A program made the translations under genes and the position numbers. Below the pieces are notes generated by a model that saw nothing but the letters and a program-made list of their open reading frames with translations, made no database searches and was not told where the DNA came from. Below, in pieces: positions 9,662-18,901 of a DNA stretch of 43,274 nucleotides. The stretch comes from an uncultured Gammaproteobacteria bacterium. GTDB lineage: Bacteria; Pseudomonadota; Gammaproteobacteria; Enterobacterales; Psychrobiaceae. Position 1 is the stretch's first letter. Every line of letters begins with the position of its first letter. Location of the stretch: contig CAJXRU010000018.1 in assembly GCA_913060565.1 (NCBI GenBank), positions 1 through 43,274 of the forward strand, given 5' to 3'.

Positions 9662-10558
9662 ATGACCATTAGCCATTCTTCACCTATCACTTTGGAAGCC
9701 TTAACGGTGCTCGATGCTATCGATAAGCAAGGCAGTTTCGCCAAAGCAGCGCAGCAGCTTAACAAAGTACCATCAGCATTATCGTATATTGTGCAAAAGT
9801 TAGAAGAGCAATTAGACGTAACCTTGTTTATTCGACAAGGTCGCCGCAATGTATTAACACCTGCAGCAAAGCATTTACTGACACAGGGACGTTTATTACT
9901 GGACGCTGCCGACAAATTGTCTGAACAAACAAAAACCATTGCCAATGGCTGGGAGCCTAAATTACGCATTGCCATCGATTCTATTGTCGATAGCTTGCTG
10001 GTTTTTAAGGTGTTAGAGCAATTTATCAGTGAACATCCCACCATTGAGATCGATGTCAGTGAGGAAGTATTAAATGGATCATGGGAAGCTTTGATTGATG
10101 ATCGCATTGATATTGTTATAGGCGGCGCGCCCCCAGTGCCAACACAGTATGGCATTAGCGCACGAGAATGGCACTATGTGGATAATATCTTTGTCGTCAA
10201 TAGTGCGCATCCATTGGCTAAAATCAATCAATCATTGTCTGAAAAAGATTTAAAGACGCATCAAACCATAGTGACTCATGATAGTGCCATCAATGCTGTT
10301 CGTCGCAATCTTGGTGTATTTGAAGATAGCCGTCACTTTTTTGTCCCCACCATTGACTACAAAATCAATGCAATCAAAGCAGGTATTGGCGCTGGCTATA
10401 TTCCACGCTCACGTATTCTTGATGAACTAGCTTCTGGTGAATTACGGGAGCTGGCATTGTCGTCGCCAACAACAGCGCTCCCATTATATATTGCGTGGAA
10501 GACTACCAATCGAGGTAAAGGATTAGCGCGCCTTATTGAACTGCTGCAAGAAGATTAA
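9662..10558 (+). CDS. LysR-family transcriptional regulator
   Basis: This 298-aa protein has an N-terminal winged helix-turn-helix (about residues 8-65; FAKAAQQLNKVPSALSYIVQ is the recognition region). A periplasmic-binding-fold effector domain follows from about residue 90. It is divergent from the pirin gene, the classic LysR arrangement, so pirin is its likely target. The effector is unknown. The 3' end overlaps the convergent hydrolase by 4 bp. Confidence 0.88.
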   Translation: MTISHSSPITLEALTVLDAIDKQGSFAKAAQQLNKVPSALSYIVQKLEEQLDVTLFIRQGRRNVLTPAAKHLLTQGRLLLDAADKLSEQTKTIANGWEPKLRIAIDSIVDSLLVFKVLEQFISEHPTIEIDVSEEVLNGSWEALIDDRIDIVIGGAPPVPTQYGISAREWHYVDNIFVVNSAHPLAKINQSLSEKDLKTHQTIVTHDSAINAVRRNLGVFEDSRHFFVPTIDYKINAIKAGIGAGYIPRSRILDELASGELRELALSSPTTALPLYIAWKTTNRGKGLARLIELLQED

Positions 10559-11450
10559 TCATCACCCATTGAAAGCACTTCAGTTCGTTGCTGCGAGTCA
10601 CCTAAGATCACTCGACCATGAACTAGAGTCTGGTAAATATGATTAAACACTTTACCCGATTGCCCGTTATTGTCATCTAAGAAATAGGAATGTCCTTTGG
10701 GCATATCGTATTTATTATTAAAATCATCACAATCAAAAGCATACACATTGTTTGCCACCTTACTCATATCCTCAGGGCCAGTATGACCAAGGCGACGAGA
10801 CGCGACCTTGTTTTTAAGGTTAGATATTTTACTCGAGCGCAGCGCTAAATCGTCACTGGCGAAATAGACACTCACATTACGAGAAGCTTGTGCGATCAAA
10901 GCTCCTTTTTCAGGCTTTTCTAATGTTTCGTTAACCACATCTGCTGCTACCATAAAGGTGTTGCGAAATAGCAAAGGCACGCCATTAGCCAAATCATATT
11001 TGTTCCACCAGCCCATGGTTTCACGTAATACTCGATTGCCCATTGAATGCGCCAACACATTAATTCGTTTCAAACATGGATCTTGTTCAGGCGCGTCATC
11101 ACGCCATGCCATAAACTTTTGCAATACCCGAGCAAAAGCTGGTGCACTTAAATCAGCCGATTTTTGGTCATCCCAATAATCTTTGATGATCCCAAAGTCG
11201 TTATCGCACGGCCAAATAATAGGTACGACTTGTACTAAGTCAGGACTTTTCTCATCGAACAGTGCTTGTAGTTTTTGCGCACGCGGGAAGATATCTGGTT
11301 CAGGTAAATTAGAGAAACCATGAATTAACAATAGTATTTGCTTTGGCTCACTGAGTTTGCAGGTGCATTATTATCCAAATCAAACTCAAATTGCTGGTCA
11401 ATCGATCCTGAAAACGATCCCTTTGGCGCTCTATTAGTGATAAACAACAT
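10555..11450 (-). pseudogene. Alpha/beta hydrolase (DUF900-like), frameshifted near its N terminus
   Basis: From about 11331 down to 10555 there is an intact 258-codon frame. It has IHGFSNLPEPDIFP, the serine nucleophile motif LAHSMGNRVLRE and a late His, as in DUF900-type alpha/beta hydrolases. It has no proper start: only a TTG inside the first beta-strand motif. The real start is ATG at 11450, with AGGAG upstream, encoding MLFITNRAPKGSFSGSID and FEFDLDNNAPANSVSQSK. That frame hits TAA at 11325 after 41 codons. The two parts are joined by a frameshift near 11335-11345. As I remember the family, some 20-30 residues normally sit between the NNAP segment and IHGF, so a small deletion rather than one lost base may be responsible. 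A sequencing error is also possible. Confidence 0.65.
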
Positions 11451-11673
11451 AGCTAACGTACTCCTGAATTGTTGAGATGAAGATGAGGTACTGAAGACCT
11501 TCGTTACATAAAATTAGTTTACGATCACCACTTAATCAACGTCATAGACAAAGTTATGCCCAAACTGGCGTTTCTCGATAAATAACATCTAATAGCTCGC
11601 CATATTTTTATTAAAACAATGAGAAATAGTGTTATAAAGACAAGTAATTCATGAATTTAAATCATAGGTTAAT

Positions 11674-12567
11674 ATGATAGAACGCACGCACCTTGCCATT
11701 GTGCAACAAGTTGATCAATTAGGAACGCTTACCCAAGCAGCTGATGCCCTATTCCTTACCCAATCGGCACTAAGCCACGCAATGAAGAAGCTTGAAACAC
11801 AACTTGGCGTTAAGGTTTGGAAAAAAGAAGGCAGAACATTACGTTTAACACAAGCGGGCCAATCCATTTTGTCGCTGGCTAATCGTGTGTTACCGCAAAT
11901 TGAACATACCGAGCAGTTGATGAGCCAGTTTTCACAAGGACAACGTGGCACATTGCGCATTGGCATGGAGTGTCATCCTTGTTATCAATGGCTGTTAAAA
12001 GTGGTGTCTCCCTACTTAAATCAATGGCCTAATGTCGACGTTGATGTAAAACAAGAATTCCAATTTGGCGGTATGGGCGCGCTAATTAATTATGATATTG
12101 ACGCGTTAGTCACGCCAGATCCGCTGTATAAACGCGGCCTTGTATACACCCCAGTATTTGATTATGAATTGGTGTTAGTGGTGAATAAAAGTCATGCTCT
12201 TGCTGGTGAAAAATACATAAAACCACAACAGTTAAGTGACGAAGTACTTATCACCTATCCCGTAGAAATTGATAGATTAGATATCTTTAGCCAATTTTTG
12301 ATGCCTGCTCAGTGTAGCCCCAGAAAACATAAAACTATTGAAACCACCGACATCATTTTGCAAATGGTCGCCAGCAACCGCGGTGTTGCTGCAATGCCCC
12401 GATGGTTGGCTGAGCAATATGAAGATACGCTACCTATTGCATCAGTGAAATTAGGAAAACAAGGCATCGATAAGCAAATTTTTATCGGTATTCGTGAAGC
12501 AGAAATATCAATCGATTATGTTGAGAGCTTTTTGGAAATAGCTAAAAGACCGCATATTGATATTTAA
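11674..12567 (+). CDS. metR: MetR, LysR-type regulator of methionine biosynthesis
   Basis: This 297-aa protein can be followed along E. coli MetR for its whole length. The matches include the DNA-binding region TQSALSHAMKKLETQLGV, the RIGMECHPCYQWL segment (MetR has IECHSCIQWL), VFDYELVLVV, LITYPVEIDRLDIF and QMVASNRGVAAMPRW. MetR activates metE and other methionine genes with homocysteine as co-effector. No met gene is adjacent, so its targets lie elsewhere. A 12-bp perfect palindrome, AATTCATGAATT, about 20 bp upstream of the start could be an autoregulatory site. Confidence 0.9.
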   Translation: MIERTHLAIVQQVDQLGTLTQAADALFLTQSALSHAMKKLETQLGVKVWKKEGRTLRLTQAGQSILSLANRVLPQIEHTEQLMSQFSQGQRGTLRIGMECHPCYQWLLKVVSPYLNQWPNVDVDVKQEFQFGGMGALINYDIDALVTPDPLYKRGLVYTPVFDYELVLVVNKSHALAGEKYIKPQQLSDEVLITYPVEIDRLDIFSQFLMPAQCSPRKHKTIETTDIILQMVASNRGVAAMPRWLAEQYEDTLPIASVKLGKQGIDKQIFIGIREAEISIDYVESFLEIAKRPHIDI

Positions 12568-12642
12568 AACTGCCTATTTATTTAATGGAATGTTTACGAT
12601 AAGCTCATGACGATAAATAATTAAGTATTAAAGGGATTTTAT

Positions 12643-13104
12643 ATGTTTAAGGGCATTATTAACTGCTTTTTTTGTTGCTTCATCTGTTTAAGCTCAACAG
12701 CCTATAGTGAAGAAGTCGTCATGCCATTAGAAAAAATTGAGCATTTTTATTTAAATACCGTTGGCGATATAGAAAATAACAAACAAGTTCCTTTTCCTAT
12801 TCTCTTTGTCTACAACCACCAATCTAAAAGAGTTTTATCAAAAAATGATACTAAGAAACTGTTGGGTGATAATTTCCCTTTAGATTTTATTAGGCATGAA
12901 AATTCATCCGCAGAAATTAATGAAAAAAACTTCTCTGTCAAAATTTTTAAGAATGATAATTCTCTCCAATATAGTGTCTTTTATATCATCATGATGCAAT
13001 GGGCACTGTCAGAACCTTCAATGAAAAATACCGATAAAAAAATTAAACAGTATTTCTCTAAAAACAAGAAGTATCGTTACGTCCCTATTTTTATAGGTGG
13101 TTGA
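12643..13104 (+). CDS. Secreted protein of unknown function, linked to an ABC transporter
   Basis: I do not recognise this 153-aa protein. The first ~22 residues (MFKGIINCFFCCFICLSSTAYS) form a Sec signal peptide with an apparent cleavage site before EEVV. The mature part is basic and Lys/Asn-rich, with PILFVYNHQSKRVLS and a C-terminal YVPIFIGG. An AAGGG ribosome-binding site precedes the ATG. It lies 44 bp upstream of an ABC ATPase gene on the same strand and shares the A/T-rich composition of that unit. It may be the transporter's partner, substrate or periplasmic adaptor, but nothing in the sequence decides this. Confidence 0.7.
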   Translation: MFKGIINCFFCCFICLSSTAYSEEVVMPLEKIEHFYLNTVGDIENNKQVPFPILFVYNHQSKRVLSKNDTKKLLGDNFPLDFIRHENSSAEINEKNFSVKIFKNDNSLQYSVFYIIMMQWALSEPSMKNTDKKIKQYFSKNKKYRYVPIFIGG

Positions 13105-13148
13105 TCTATCTCTAGTTATTAGCTTATAACGTATAAAGGAATAACGAA

Positions 13149-13811
13149 TTGCAATCAACTATCGTTAACGTAACCAATCTTTCTAAGTCCTTTGGTAAAG
13201 AATCAGTACTCCACAATATTGATTTTGAAATACATCGTGGAGATTTCGTTGCGATTAAAGGCCCATCAGGCAGTGGAAAGTCGACATTATTATCAATAAT
13301 TGGCCTCCTAGAAAATTATAGCTCAGGAAAAGTCAGCCTATTTGGTGACGATGTATCAACATTTTCTGAACAAAAAAAATCAACCTTTAGAAACAAAAAA
13401 ATTGGATGGATATTTCAGAATTTCAATTTGATTGGCGACATGACAATTTCTGACAATATTACACTTCCACTTAAATATGCTAAATCAAAAAACGATACCA
13501 AAATCATCGTTTCTAAGGCACTTGAGAATGTAGGGCTGGCAGCCAAAGCAAATAGTTATCCCGCTCAATTATCGGGCGGGCAACAGCAAAGAGTTGCAAT
13601 TGCACGGGCTTTAATAACCTCTCCAGATCTCATATTAGCTGATGAACCGACAGGTAGTTTAGATTCTGCAAATGGGGAAAAAGTAATGAGTTTATTAAGA
13701 GAGCTTAATAAACAAGGGAAAACAGTCCTAATGATTACTCACGATGATGAAATAGCGCAACAAGCAAATCGAATTATAACCATTACTGATGGGTGTGTTC
13801 AGAAGCAATGA
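13149..13811 (+). CDS. ABC transporter ATP-binding protein (LolD/MacB type)
   Basis: This 220-aa ATPase has all ABC motifs: Walker A GPSGSGKST, Q-loop FQNFNLI, signature LSGGQQQRVAIARAL, Walker B LILADEPTGSLD and the switch His in MITHDDE. The closest groups are the LolD, MacB and YbbA ATPases, which power mechanotransmission-type exporters. It starts with TTG, supported by AGGA 8 nt upstream. Its TGA overlaps the ATG of the permease by 3 bases, so the two are translationally coupled. Confidence 0.93.
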   Translation: MQSTIVNVTNLSKSFGKESVLHNIDFEIHRGDFVAIKGPSGSGKSTLLSIIGLLENYSSGKVSLFGDDVSTFSEQKKSTFRNKKIGWIFQNFNLIGDMTISDNITLPLKYAKSKNDTKIIVSKALENVGLAAKANSYPAQLSGGQQQRVAIARALITSPDLILADEPTGSLDSANGEKVMSLLRELNKQGKTVLMITHDDEIAQQANRIITITDGCVQKQ

Positions 13812-16162
13812 GTGACTCAATTGTCTCTTACGGATTAAAAAAGTGGCAAGATATTAGAGTCCTCTGGCTATGTATTGTCATAGGTATAAGTCTATTCGTC
13901 TCATTCCTAACAATTGGCTTGCAAGTTTTGCCTGCGATTCAGTCCCCTATTCCAACATGGGTAAAAGATAAAGATAGTCATTACTTAACTATTGGTAGAA
14001 AAAATTCAGTGGGAGAATTTGCACCTATCAGTGGTTCACAACTAAAACCGTTATATACGGCTGCCTCAATCGATGCAGTTGCTACCATAGGGTTTAGAAC
14101 GACAAACTTTAAACTACCTACCCTGCAAGAAAAAAAATTAGAAGTCGCTTATGTTGACCAAAATTTCATTAAACTTTCTACTCTCAGCAGTTCTATTGCT
14201 GACTATGATCAGTTTGGTAATATGGCATATGTTAGCGAGGATATTTGGCTAAAGCTTAATAAGCTTCCGGCAACATCACGACGAATAACCCATAGTAATA
14301 GTAATATTTCTTACTTGGTTATCGGTGAAATTCCCAAAGGCCTGTTGAAAGTGGGGAAAAATTATCCAGATATTTTACTAGCTCAATCCCAACTGATTTA
14401 TACCTTACCCTTTAGAATTGCTGCAGATAAGAGTCCAGAATACAAAGCAAAATTCACAACTATTTTAGAAGGTTTTCCTGTTTATTACGCCCTCATAAAA
14501 TCTACTTCACCGGTAGACCCAAGTCGTGTCCACCTTATTTTAAACGATTATAAAAATTCAAATTTTAAAGAGATTAAAAAAGAAATTTGGATAACTGAAC
14601 ATGTCGAGTTTTCTCCAAAACTACGAAACGCAATTAATCAGCAGTGCCTATTCGTCTTATCTCTTATTATTATTCTAGGGTTTATAAGCTATTTTAATTT
14701 ATTTGGTGCAACCACTAACCAACTGCTCAATCGACATGAAGAATTTAAAATAAGAATGGTGGTGGGTGCCACGAAGCGTAATCTCATAAAGTTATGTTGC
14801 ATTGAACAGCTACCAATGCTCTTTACAATAACTTTAACGAGTTTCCTTATCTATTTTTCATTAGTTGAATCACTCGCTCAGCAGGCAACTTATCAGCAAT
14901 ACTTTCCTTACCGCATAAGTGCCAACTCAGTTCTTTGGTTAACTATTCTATTTTTCAATTTGATTGTGATTATTCTATGTACTGTGGCGCCTCTCTTGGG
15001 AGTTCGCACAAATCAATTATTTAACAGAATGAGTGCTAAATTCGGTAATAGGAGTATTAGTAATATTCAAAATATTATCGCAGTAATTCAGATATCATTT
15101 ACCATCTTAATTATCACGATAACGATAAATATGTACTTGGAAGCAATGAAACATCGTCAAGAATTCAGTTTTCCATCCAACATATCTGAATATTCAATTT
15201 CACTAAATAAACCAACCTCTGTTAATTTTATACACAAATTACTTACAAACGATGAGTTGAAGAAAAGTGCAGCTTGGGCTGACCAACCTTTTATAGGAAA
15301 CAGCCAATTAATAGCTACTGCTCGCCTAATTAATGGATCCGAGATCACCAGTAGAATCAAGTTTGTCTCCAATGATTACTTTTCCACAATTGGCGCAAGT
15401 GTCCAGTATCATGAACTTGAAAACGTTTTTAAAGGTGCCGTATTAAATGCCTCAGCGCTGAGACAATTAAACACACAGGTAAACAATCAACAATTACACA
15501 TATCGACATTATTGAAGTCCTATTCATTACCGATTATCGGCAGAGTTCAAGATCTTCCACACATAGGTAATAAACATACTAATCAACCAGTTATTTACAT
15601 TTTCTTTAAGCAAGATCCTGACATTTCATTGAAAAATATATTTGTATATCATGAGGAACAATCTGATTTCTTATTTAAAGAGTACTTGATAAATTTATTG
15701 GACGATTCGATTGAAGGAGTGAAAGTATTAAAGCATGAGAAAGTACAATCACAATTAGAAAAACGAAACCATATTCAAATTACGTTATTAAATTTATCCA
15801 CATTAATCACAGCTATCGTCTTATGTTTACTATCAGCGAGTTTTTACATTCAAAATAACAAAAACATTATTCACAATAAATTAAGATTTGGCATCATGAG
15901 AGCAGTAGGGGCACCACACTCTATTTTCTATAAAATACTAGCTAAAAAAAATAACCAACTATTAGTAGTTAGTTCAGTTTTGAGTCTAATAATTGTATTA
16001 GCAACAAAGTCAGAGATAGAGAAAATGTTAGAAAGTTCTGTCAGTATTTTATTACCCTTTAGCATAGCAACTATTATTGCGTGTTTTATCATCAATATTT
16101 CAACGTTAATTTCAACCTTTAAACTTAAATATGCTTCAGTAAAGGCGATGCTTGAAACCTGA
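13808..16162 (+). CDS. ABC permease with two FtsX domains (YbbP/MacB-like)
   Basis: This 784-aa permease starts at the ATG that overlaps the ATPase stop (ATGA); an upstream in-frame GTG at 13793 is less likely. Hydrophobic segments lie at about residues 15-38, 280-305, 335-360, 380-405, 425-450, 660-685, 720-740 and 748-772. This gives two copies of the FtsX layout (one segment, a large extracytoplasmic domain, then three segments). One chain can thus supply both halves of the transporter. Such systems move lipids, lipoproteins or peptides from the outer leaflet rather than across the membrane. The gene is visibly A/T-richer than its neighbours. The substrate is unknown. Confidence 0.82.
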   Translation: MSDSIVSYGLKKWQDIRVLWLCIVIGISLFVSFLTIGLQVLPAIQSPIPTWVKDKDSHYLTIGRKNSVGEFAPISGSQLKPLYTAASIDAVATIGFRTTNFKLPTLQEKKLEVAYVDQNFIKLSTLSSSIADYDQFGNMAYVSEDIWLKLNKLPATSRRITHSNSNISYLVIGEIPKGLLKVGKNYPDILLAQSQLIYTLPFRIAADKSPEYKAKFTTILEGFPVYYALIKSTSPVDPSRVHLILNDYKNSNFKEIKKEIWITEHVEFSPKLRNAINQQCLFVLSLIIILGFISYFNLFGATTNQLLNRHEEFKIRMVVGATKRNLIKLCCIEQLPMLFTITLTSFLIYFSLVESLAQQATYQQYFPYRISANSVLWLTILFFNLIVIILCTVAPLLGVRTNQLFNRMSAKFGNRSISNIQNIIAVIQISFTILIITITINMYLEAMKHRQEFSFPSNISEYSISLNKPTSVNFIHKLLTNDELKKSAAWADQPFIGNSQLIATARLINGSEITSRIKFVSNDYFSTIGASVQYHELENVFKGAVLNASALRQLNTQVNNQQLHISTLLKSYSLPIIGRVQDLPHIGNKHTNQPVIYIFFKQDPDISLKNIFVYHEEQSDFLFKEYLINLLDDSIEGVKVLKHEKVQSQLEKRNHIQITLLNLSTLITAIVLCLLSASFYIQNNKNIIHNKLRFGIMRAVGAPHSIFYKILAKKNNQLLVVSSVLSLIIVLATKSEIEKMLESSVSILLPFSIATIIACFIINISTLISTFKLKYASVKAMLET

Positions 16163-16168
16163 TATGAG

Positions 16169-17116
16169 TCAAACAATATCCTTATGACAATGTGGGCATT
16201 GTTTATGAAGCGGCTGCTGTTGGCTGTGAGCAAATAATAAAAGTTGTGCTTCTTGTTCGGTAATCCCCAGTTCACGGCGCAATAAGTCTAGATGCTTTTT
16301 CTCGTTAGCATCGATAACACCATCATGTAATGATTCGATTAACTTATGACGATACACACTGCGATTCTGTTTTAATTGCGCTGAAAACCCTGAGGCTAAA
16401 ATACCGGCGGGTAATGCCACCATTCCCATACCAACCACGGTGATCAAGCCACCAAAAACCTTGCCTAATGGCGTAATAGGCGTGACATCCCCATAACCTA
16501 CCGTTGTTAATGTTGCCGTTGCCCACCACATGGCAGCCGGAATGCTGCCAAATGCCTCCGGTTGTACTTCGTGCTCGAGTAAATAAATCCCACTAGCCGC
16601 TGTAATAAGTACAATGGCGAGAATAGAAAATGCAGCAAAGAAAGAGCTAGACTCTTCTTTAAAGACCCGAAGCAACATGGTCATCGCGTTGGAGTAACGT
16701 GTTAATTTAAAGATACGAAACACTCTAAAGACACGTAAGAAACGTAAATCCATAACGAAGAATAAACTGAGATAAAATGGGGCAATCGCTGCAAAATCTA
16801 TCAGTGCAGGAATCGAGCACATGTACTTTAATCGACCTTTAAAGCTATCTTCGTATTCCCCTTCTTTAATGTCAGGACATGACCAAACTCTTAATAAGTA
16901 TTCGATGGTAAAAACAGTAATCGAAAACACTTCAAAATACCAAAATTGACTAGCGTATTGCGCTTCAATACTTGCGACTGACTCCAACATGATGGCCGCG
17001 ACGTTGGCAATAATAAGCACTACCATCGCAAAATCCATAAAACGAGAACTGCTACTAGCCGATGCATTAAACTCGATTAATTGTGATACATTACGTCGCA
17101 GTCGGGCAAAGCTCAT
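16169..17116 (-). CDS. Voltage-gated-type potassium channel (6-TM)
   Basis: The protein has six membrane segments. S4 shows regularly spaced arginines (RFLRVFRVFRIFKLTRY), and the pore carries the K+ selectivity filter TVGYGD. It is of bacterial Kv type, acting in potassium flux at the inner membrane. A C-terminal cytoplasmic tail ends in CPHCHKDIV, a possible half zinc-ribbon. I choose ATG 17116 (315 aa), which has AGGAA upstream. A longer frame to GTG 17170 would overlap the divergent ZIP gene. The 3' end is 6 bp from the convergent permease. Confidence 0.88.
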   Translation of the reverse strand: MSFARLRRNVSQLIEFNASASSSSRFMDFAMVVLIIANVAAIMLESVASIEAQYASQFWYFEVFSITVFTIEYLLRVWSCPDIKEGEYEDSFKGRLKYMCSIPALIDFAAIAPFYLSLFFVMDLRFLRVFRVFRIFKLTRYSNAMTMLLRVFKEESSSFFAAFSILAIVLITAASGIYLLEHEVQPEAFGSIPAAMWWATATLTTVGYGDVTPITPLGKVFGGLITVVGMGMVALPAGILASGFSAQLKQNRSVYRHKLIESLHDGVIDANEKKHLDLLRRELGITEQEAQLLLFAHSQQQPLHKQCPHCHKDIV

Positions 17117-17151
17117 AGATTTCAGTTTCCTATTATTTTTATGGATCGACA

Positions 17152-17883
17152 ATGATTTCAAATCAACCACTTATCACGCTGTTATTATTCACACTTCTCG
17201 CAGGACTCGCAATGCCTGCAGGTGCTATTTTAGCGAATTTATCGCAACGTTTTCTACATTGGAAAACCAGTGAAATAAAACACGGGATCATTGCATTTGG
17301 CGGCGGCGCACTCTTATCAGCTATCGCATTAATTCTGGTGCCACAAGGTATTGAGCATCAAACAATAGGTTCAGCCGCGGCATACTTCCTAGCTGGTAGC
17401 ATTATCTTTATGCTGATTGATATCTTGTTGGATAAAGTCAAAAGCACTGCGAGCCAACTCGTTGCAATGCTGAGTGATTTTATTCCTGAAGCATTAGCAT
17501 TAGGTACTGCAATTGCGTTGGGCAGCCCAAGTAGTTTTTTGCTCGCGTTATTAATGATTTTGCAAAATTTACCAGAAGGCTTCAATGCGTATAATGAGTT
17601 AAAACAATCTTCACGCATTAGCTCACTAAAGATTATTATCTTGTTTATTTTGATGTCATTGGTTGGCCCAATTTGCGGCGTGGTCGGTTACTGGTGGCTA
17701 GCAGATGCCCCCTACGCTATTTCGTCCATCATGTTGGTAGCTGCTGGCGGCATTTTATATTCAGTATTTCAAGATATTGCCCCACAGGCGAAGTTAGATC
17801 GCCATTGGATCCCATCTCTTGGCGCAACACTTGGATTTTTATTGGGTATTGTGGGTCATATGAGTGTTCTAATTGGAGAATAA
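17152..17883 (+). CDS. ZIP-family metal transporter
   Basis: This 243-aa protein has about eight membrane segments. It carries the family's TM4 and TM5 motifs as SDFIPEALALG and LQNLPEGFNAY (the latter corresponding to the usual HNxPEG). ZIP proteins carry Zn2+ or other divalent cations into the cytoplasm. The usual His in the TM5 motif is replaced by Gln (LQN), as in some bacterial members, so the metal preference is uncertain. It is divergent from the potassium channel, 35 bp away. Confidence 0.82.
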   Translation: MISNQPLITLLLFTLLAGLAMPAGAILANLSQRFLHWKTSEIKHGIIAFGGGALLSAIALILVPQGIEHQTIGSAAAYFLAGSIIFMLIDILLDKVKSTASQLVAMLSDFIPEALALGTAIALGSPSSFLLALLMILQNLPEGFNAYNELKQSSRISSLKIIILFILMSLVGPICGVVGYWWLADAPYAISSIMLVAAGGILYSVFQDIAPQAKLDRHWIPSLGATLGFLLGIVGHMSVLIGE

Positions 17884-17901
17884 CATGCATTGTTATTCTC
17901 C
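17875..17901. terminator. Perfect hairpin between convergent genes
   Basis: GGAGAATAAC (17875-17884) and GTTATTCTCC (17892-17901) form a 10-bp perfect stem with a 7-nt loop, extendable by AATT on both sides. It contains the ZIP stop codon and lies between convergent genes. There is no U-tract on either side, so termination strength is uncertain. Confidence 0.5.
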
Positions 17902-17913
17902 TAATTAATGCTA

Positions 17914-18456
17914 TTAAGTGCTGCTATTTTTCCAATCACATGCTAACGCTGCCATCATGACTTTGTCAAAGAACTCACCATGACGAAATCCAGCTTGGCG
18001 TAACACGCCTTCATGTTGATATCCCGCTTTTTCATAGGCTCGATACGCCGCAGGATTTGTAGCAAAAGCCGTAAGCTCTACGCGGTTTAAACCTAATGAA
18101 TTAAATCCATAATCGGTAATTAATTTTGTCACTTGCGTTGCAATGCCTTTACCCCAGTAGGTTTTATTACCAATGAGAATAAAGTATTCACCGCAGCGGT
18201 TTAAGTAGCTAATGGAAGTGATTCCCGCATAGCCAATCAGCTCATTTGAATCAGCGCAGCAAATACCAAACGACACCGTTTTATTACTGGCGTTGATGGT
18301 TGATAACCATTGCTTAATGTCTGCCAACGACTGTGGATAGGCGTATGATGAAATACTAAACTGAGTGACTTCTCGGTCTTGTGACCATTGAAAAAATGTC
18401 GCTGCGTCTTCGATATCTAACGCTCGCAATATAGTGTTATCGCTTTTGATAAGCAT
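17914..18456 (-). CDS. GNAT N-acetyltransferase (RimJ/RimL type)
   Basis: This 180-aa protein has the acetyl-CoA-binding fold of the RimJ/RimL group. The matches are the early LRALDIEDAATFFQW, the core GYAGITSISYLNRCGEYFILI, the GKGIATQVTKLITDYGF binding loop (Q/RxxGxG/A) and AYRAYEKAGYQHEGVLRQ. The acetyl acceptor is unknown; relatives modify ribosomal proteins or small amines. It starts 9 bp after the yajD stop on the same strand, so the two are probably one operon. Confidence 0.88.
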   Translation of the reverse strand: MLIKSDNTILRALDIEDAATFFQWSQDREVTQFSISSYAYPQSLADIKQWLSTINASNKTVSFGICCADSNELIGYAGITSISYLNRCGEYFILIGNKTYWGKGIATQVTKLITDYGFNSLGLNRVELTAFATNPAAYRAYEKAGYQHEGVLRQAGFRHGEFFDKVMMAALACDWKNSST

Positions 18457-18465
18457 AAAATGTCC

Positions 18466-18810
18466 CTATTTCTTAAGCATCGATTTTAAATCAGCGAAGG
18501 GGTTATAAGTCGCCAAATCTTGATTGTTATCACCAGCATCCACACGTGTTGGATGTTGTTCATGCTCGGTGTATTTTGCATGCTCATTATCATGGCAATA
18601 AAGACACAACAGTTCCCAATTACTACCATCATTTGGGTTGTTGGTATGATCATGGTCGACGTGATGAACGGTTAACTCTCGAAGATTAGAATATTGAAAC
18701 TCGCGGGCACAGCGACCACAAATCCATGGGAAGAGTTTGAGGGCTTTATCGCGATAACCTTGTTCTTCACGTTTATAATTGGCGGATGTTCCGTATAAAT
18801 CTGACGACAT
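18466..18810 (-). CDS. yajD: YajD-like HNH nuclease
   Basis: This 114-aa protein can be followed along E. coli YajD almost end to end: YRDKALKLFPWICGRCAREF, YSNLRELTVHHVDHDHTNNP, DGSNWELLCLYCHDNEHAKY and the C-terminal YNPFADLKSMLKK. The HNH core (HHVDHDH) and the two CxxC zinc knuckles are intact. The cellular role of YajD is not established. The gene precedes a GNAT acetyltransferase by 9 bp. Confidence 0.93.
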   Translation of the reverse strand: MSSDLYGTSANYKREEQGYRDKALKLFPWICGRCAREFQYSNLRELTVHHVDHDHTNNPNDGSNWELLCLYCHDNEHAKYTEHEQHPTRVDAGDNNQDLATYNPFADLKSMLKK

Positions 18811-18901
18811 AATGCTTAACCTAAAATTATTATGCCGTCAGTATACTTTGCTATTGATTAGAGTCTAGCGTCATTGCGCTACAGATAGATAAGTAATTAC
18901 T

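Noticed and set aside
9640-10155. A 171-codon antisense frame opposite the LysR gene.
   Set aside because: It is the reverse-frame shadow of a well-supported LysR coding region, with no ribosome-binding site or recognisable protein features.
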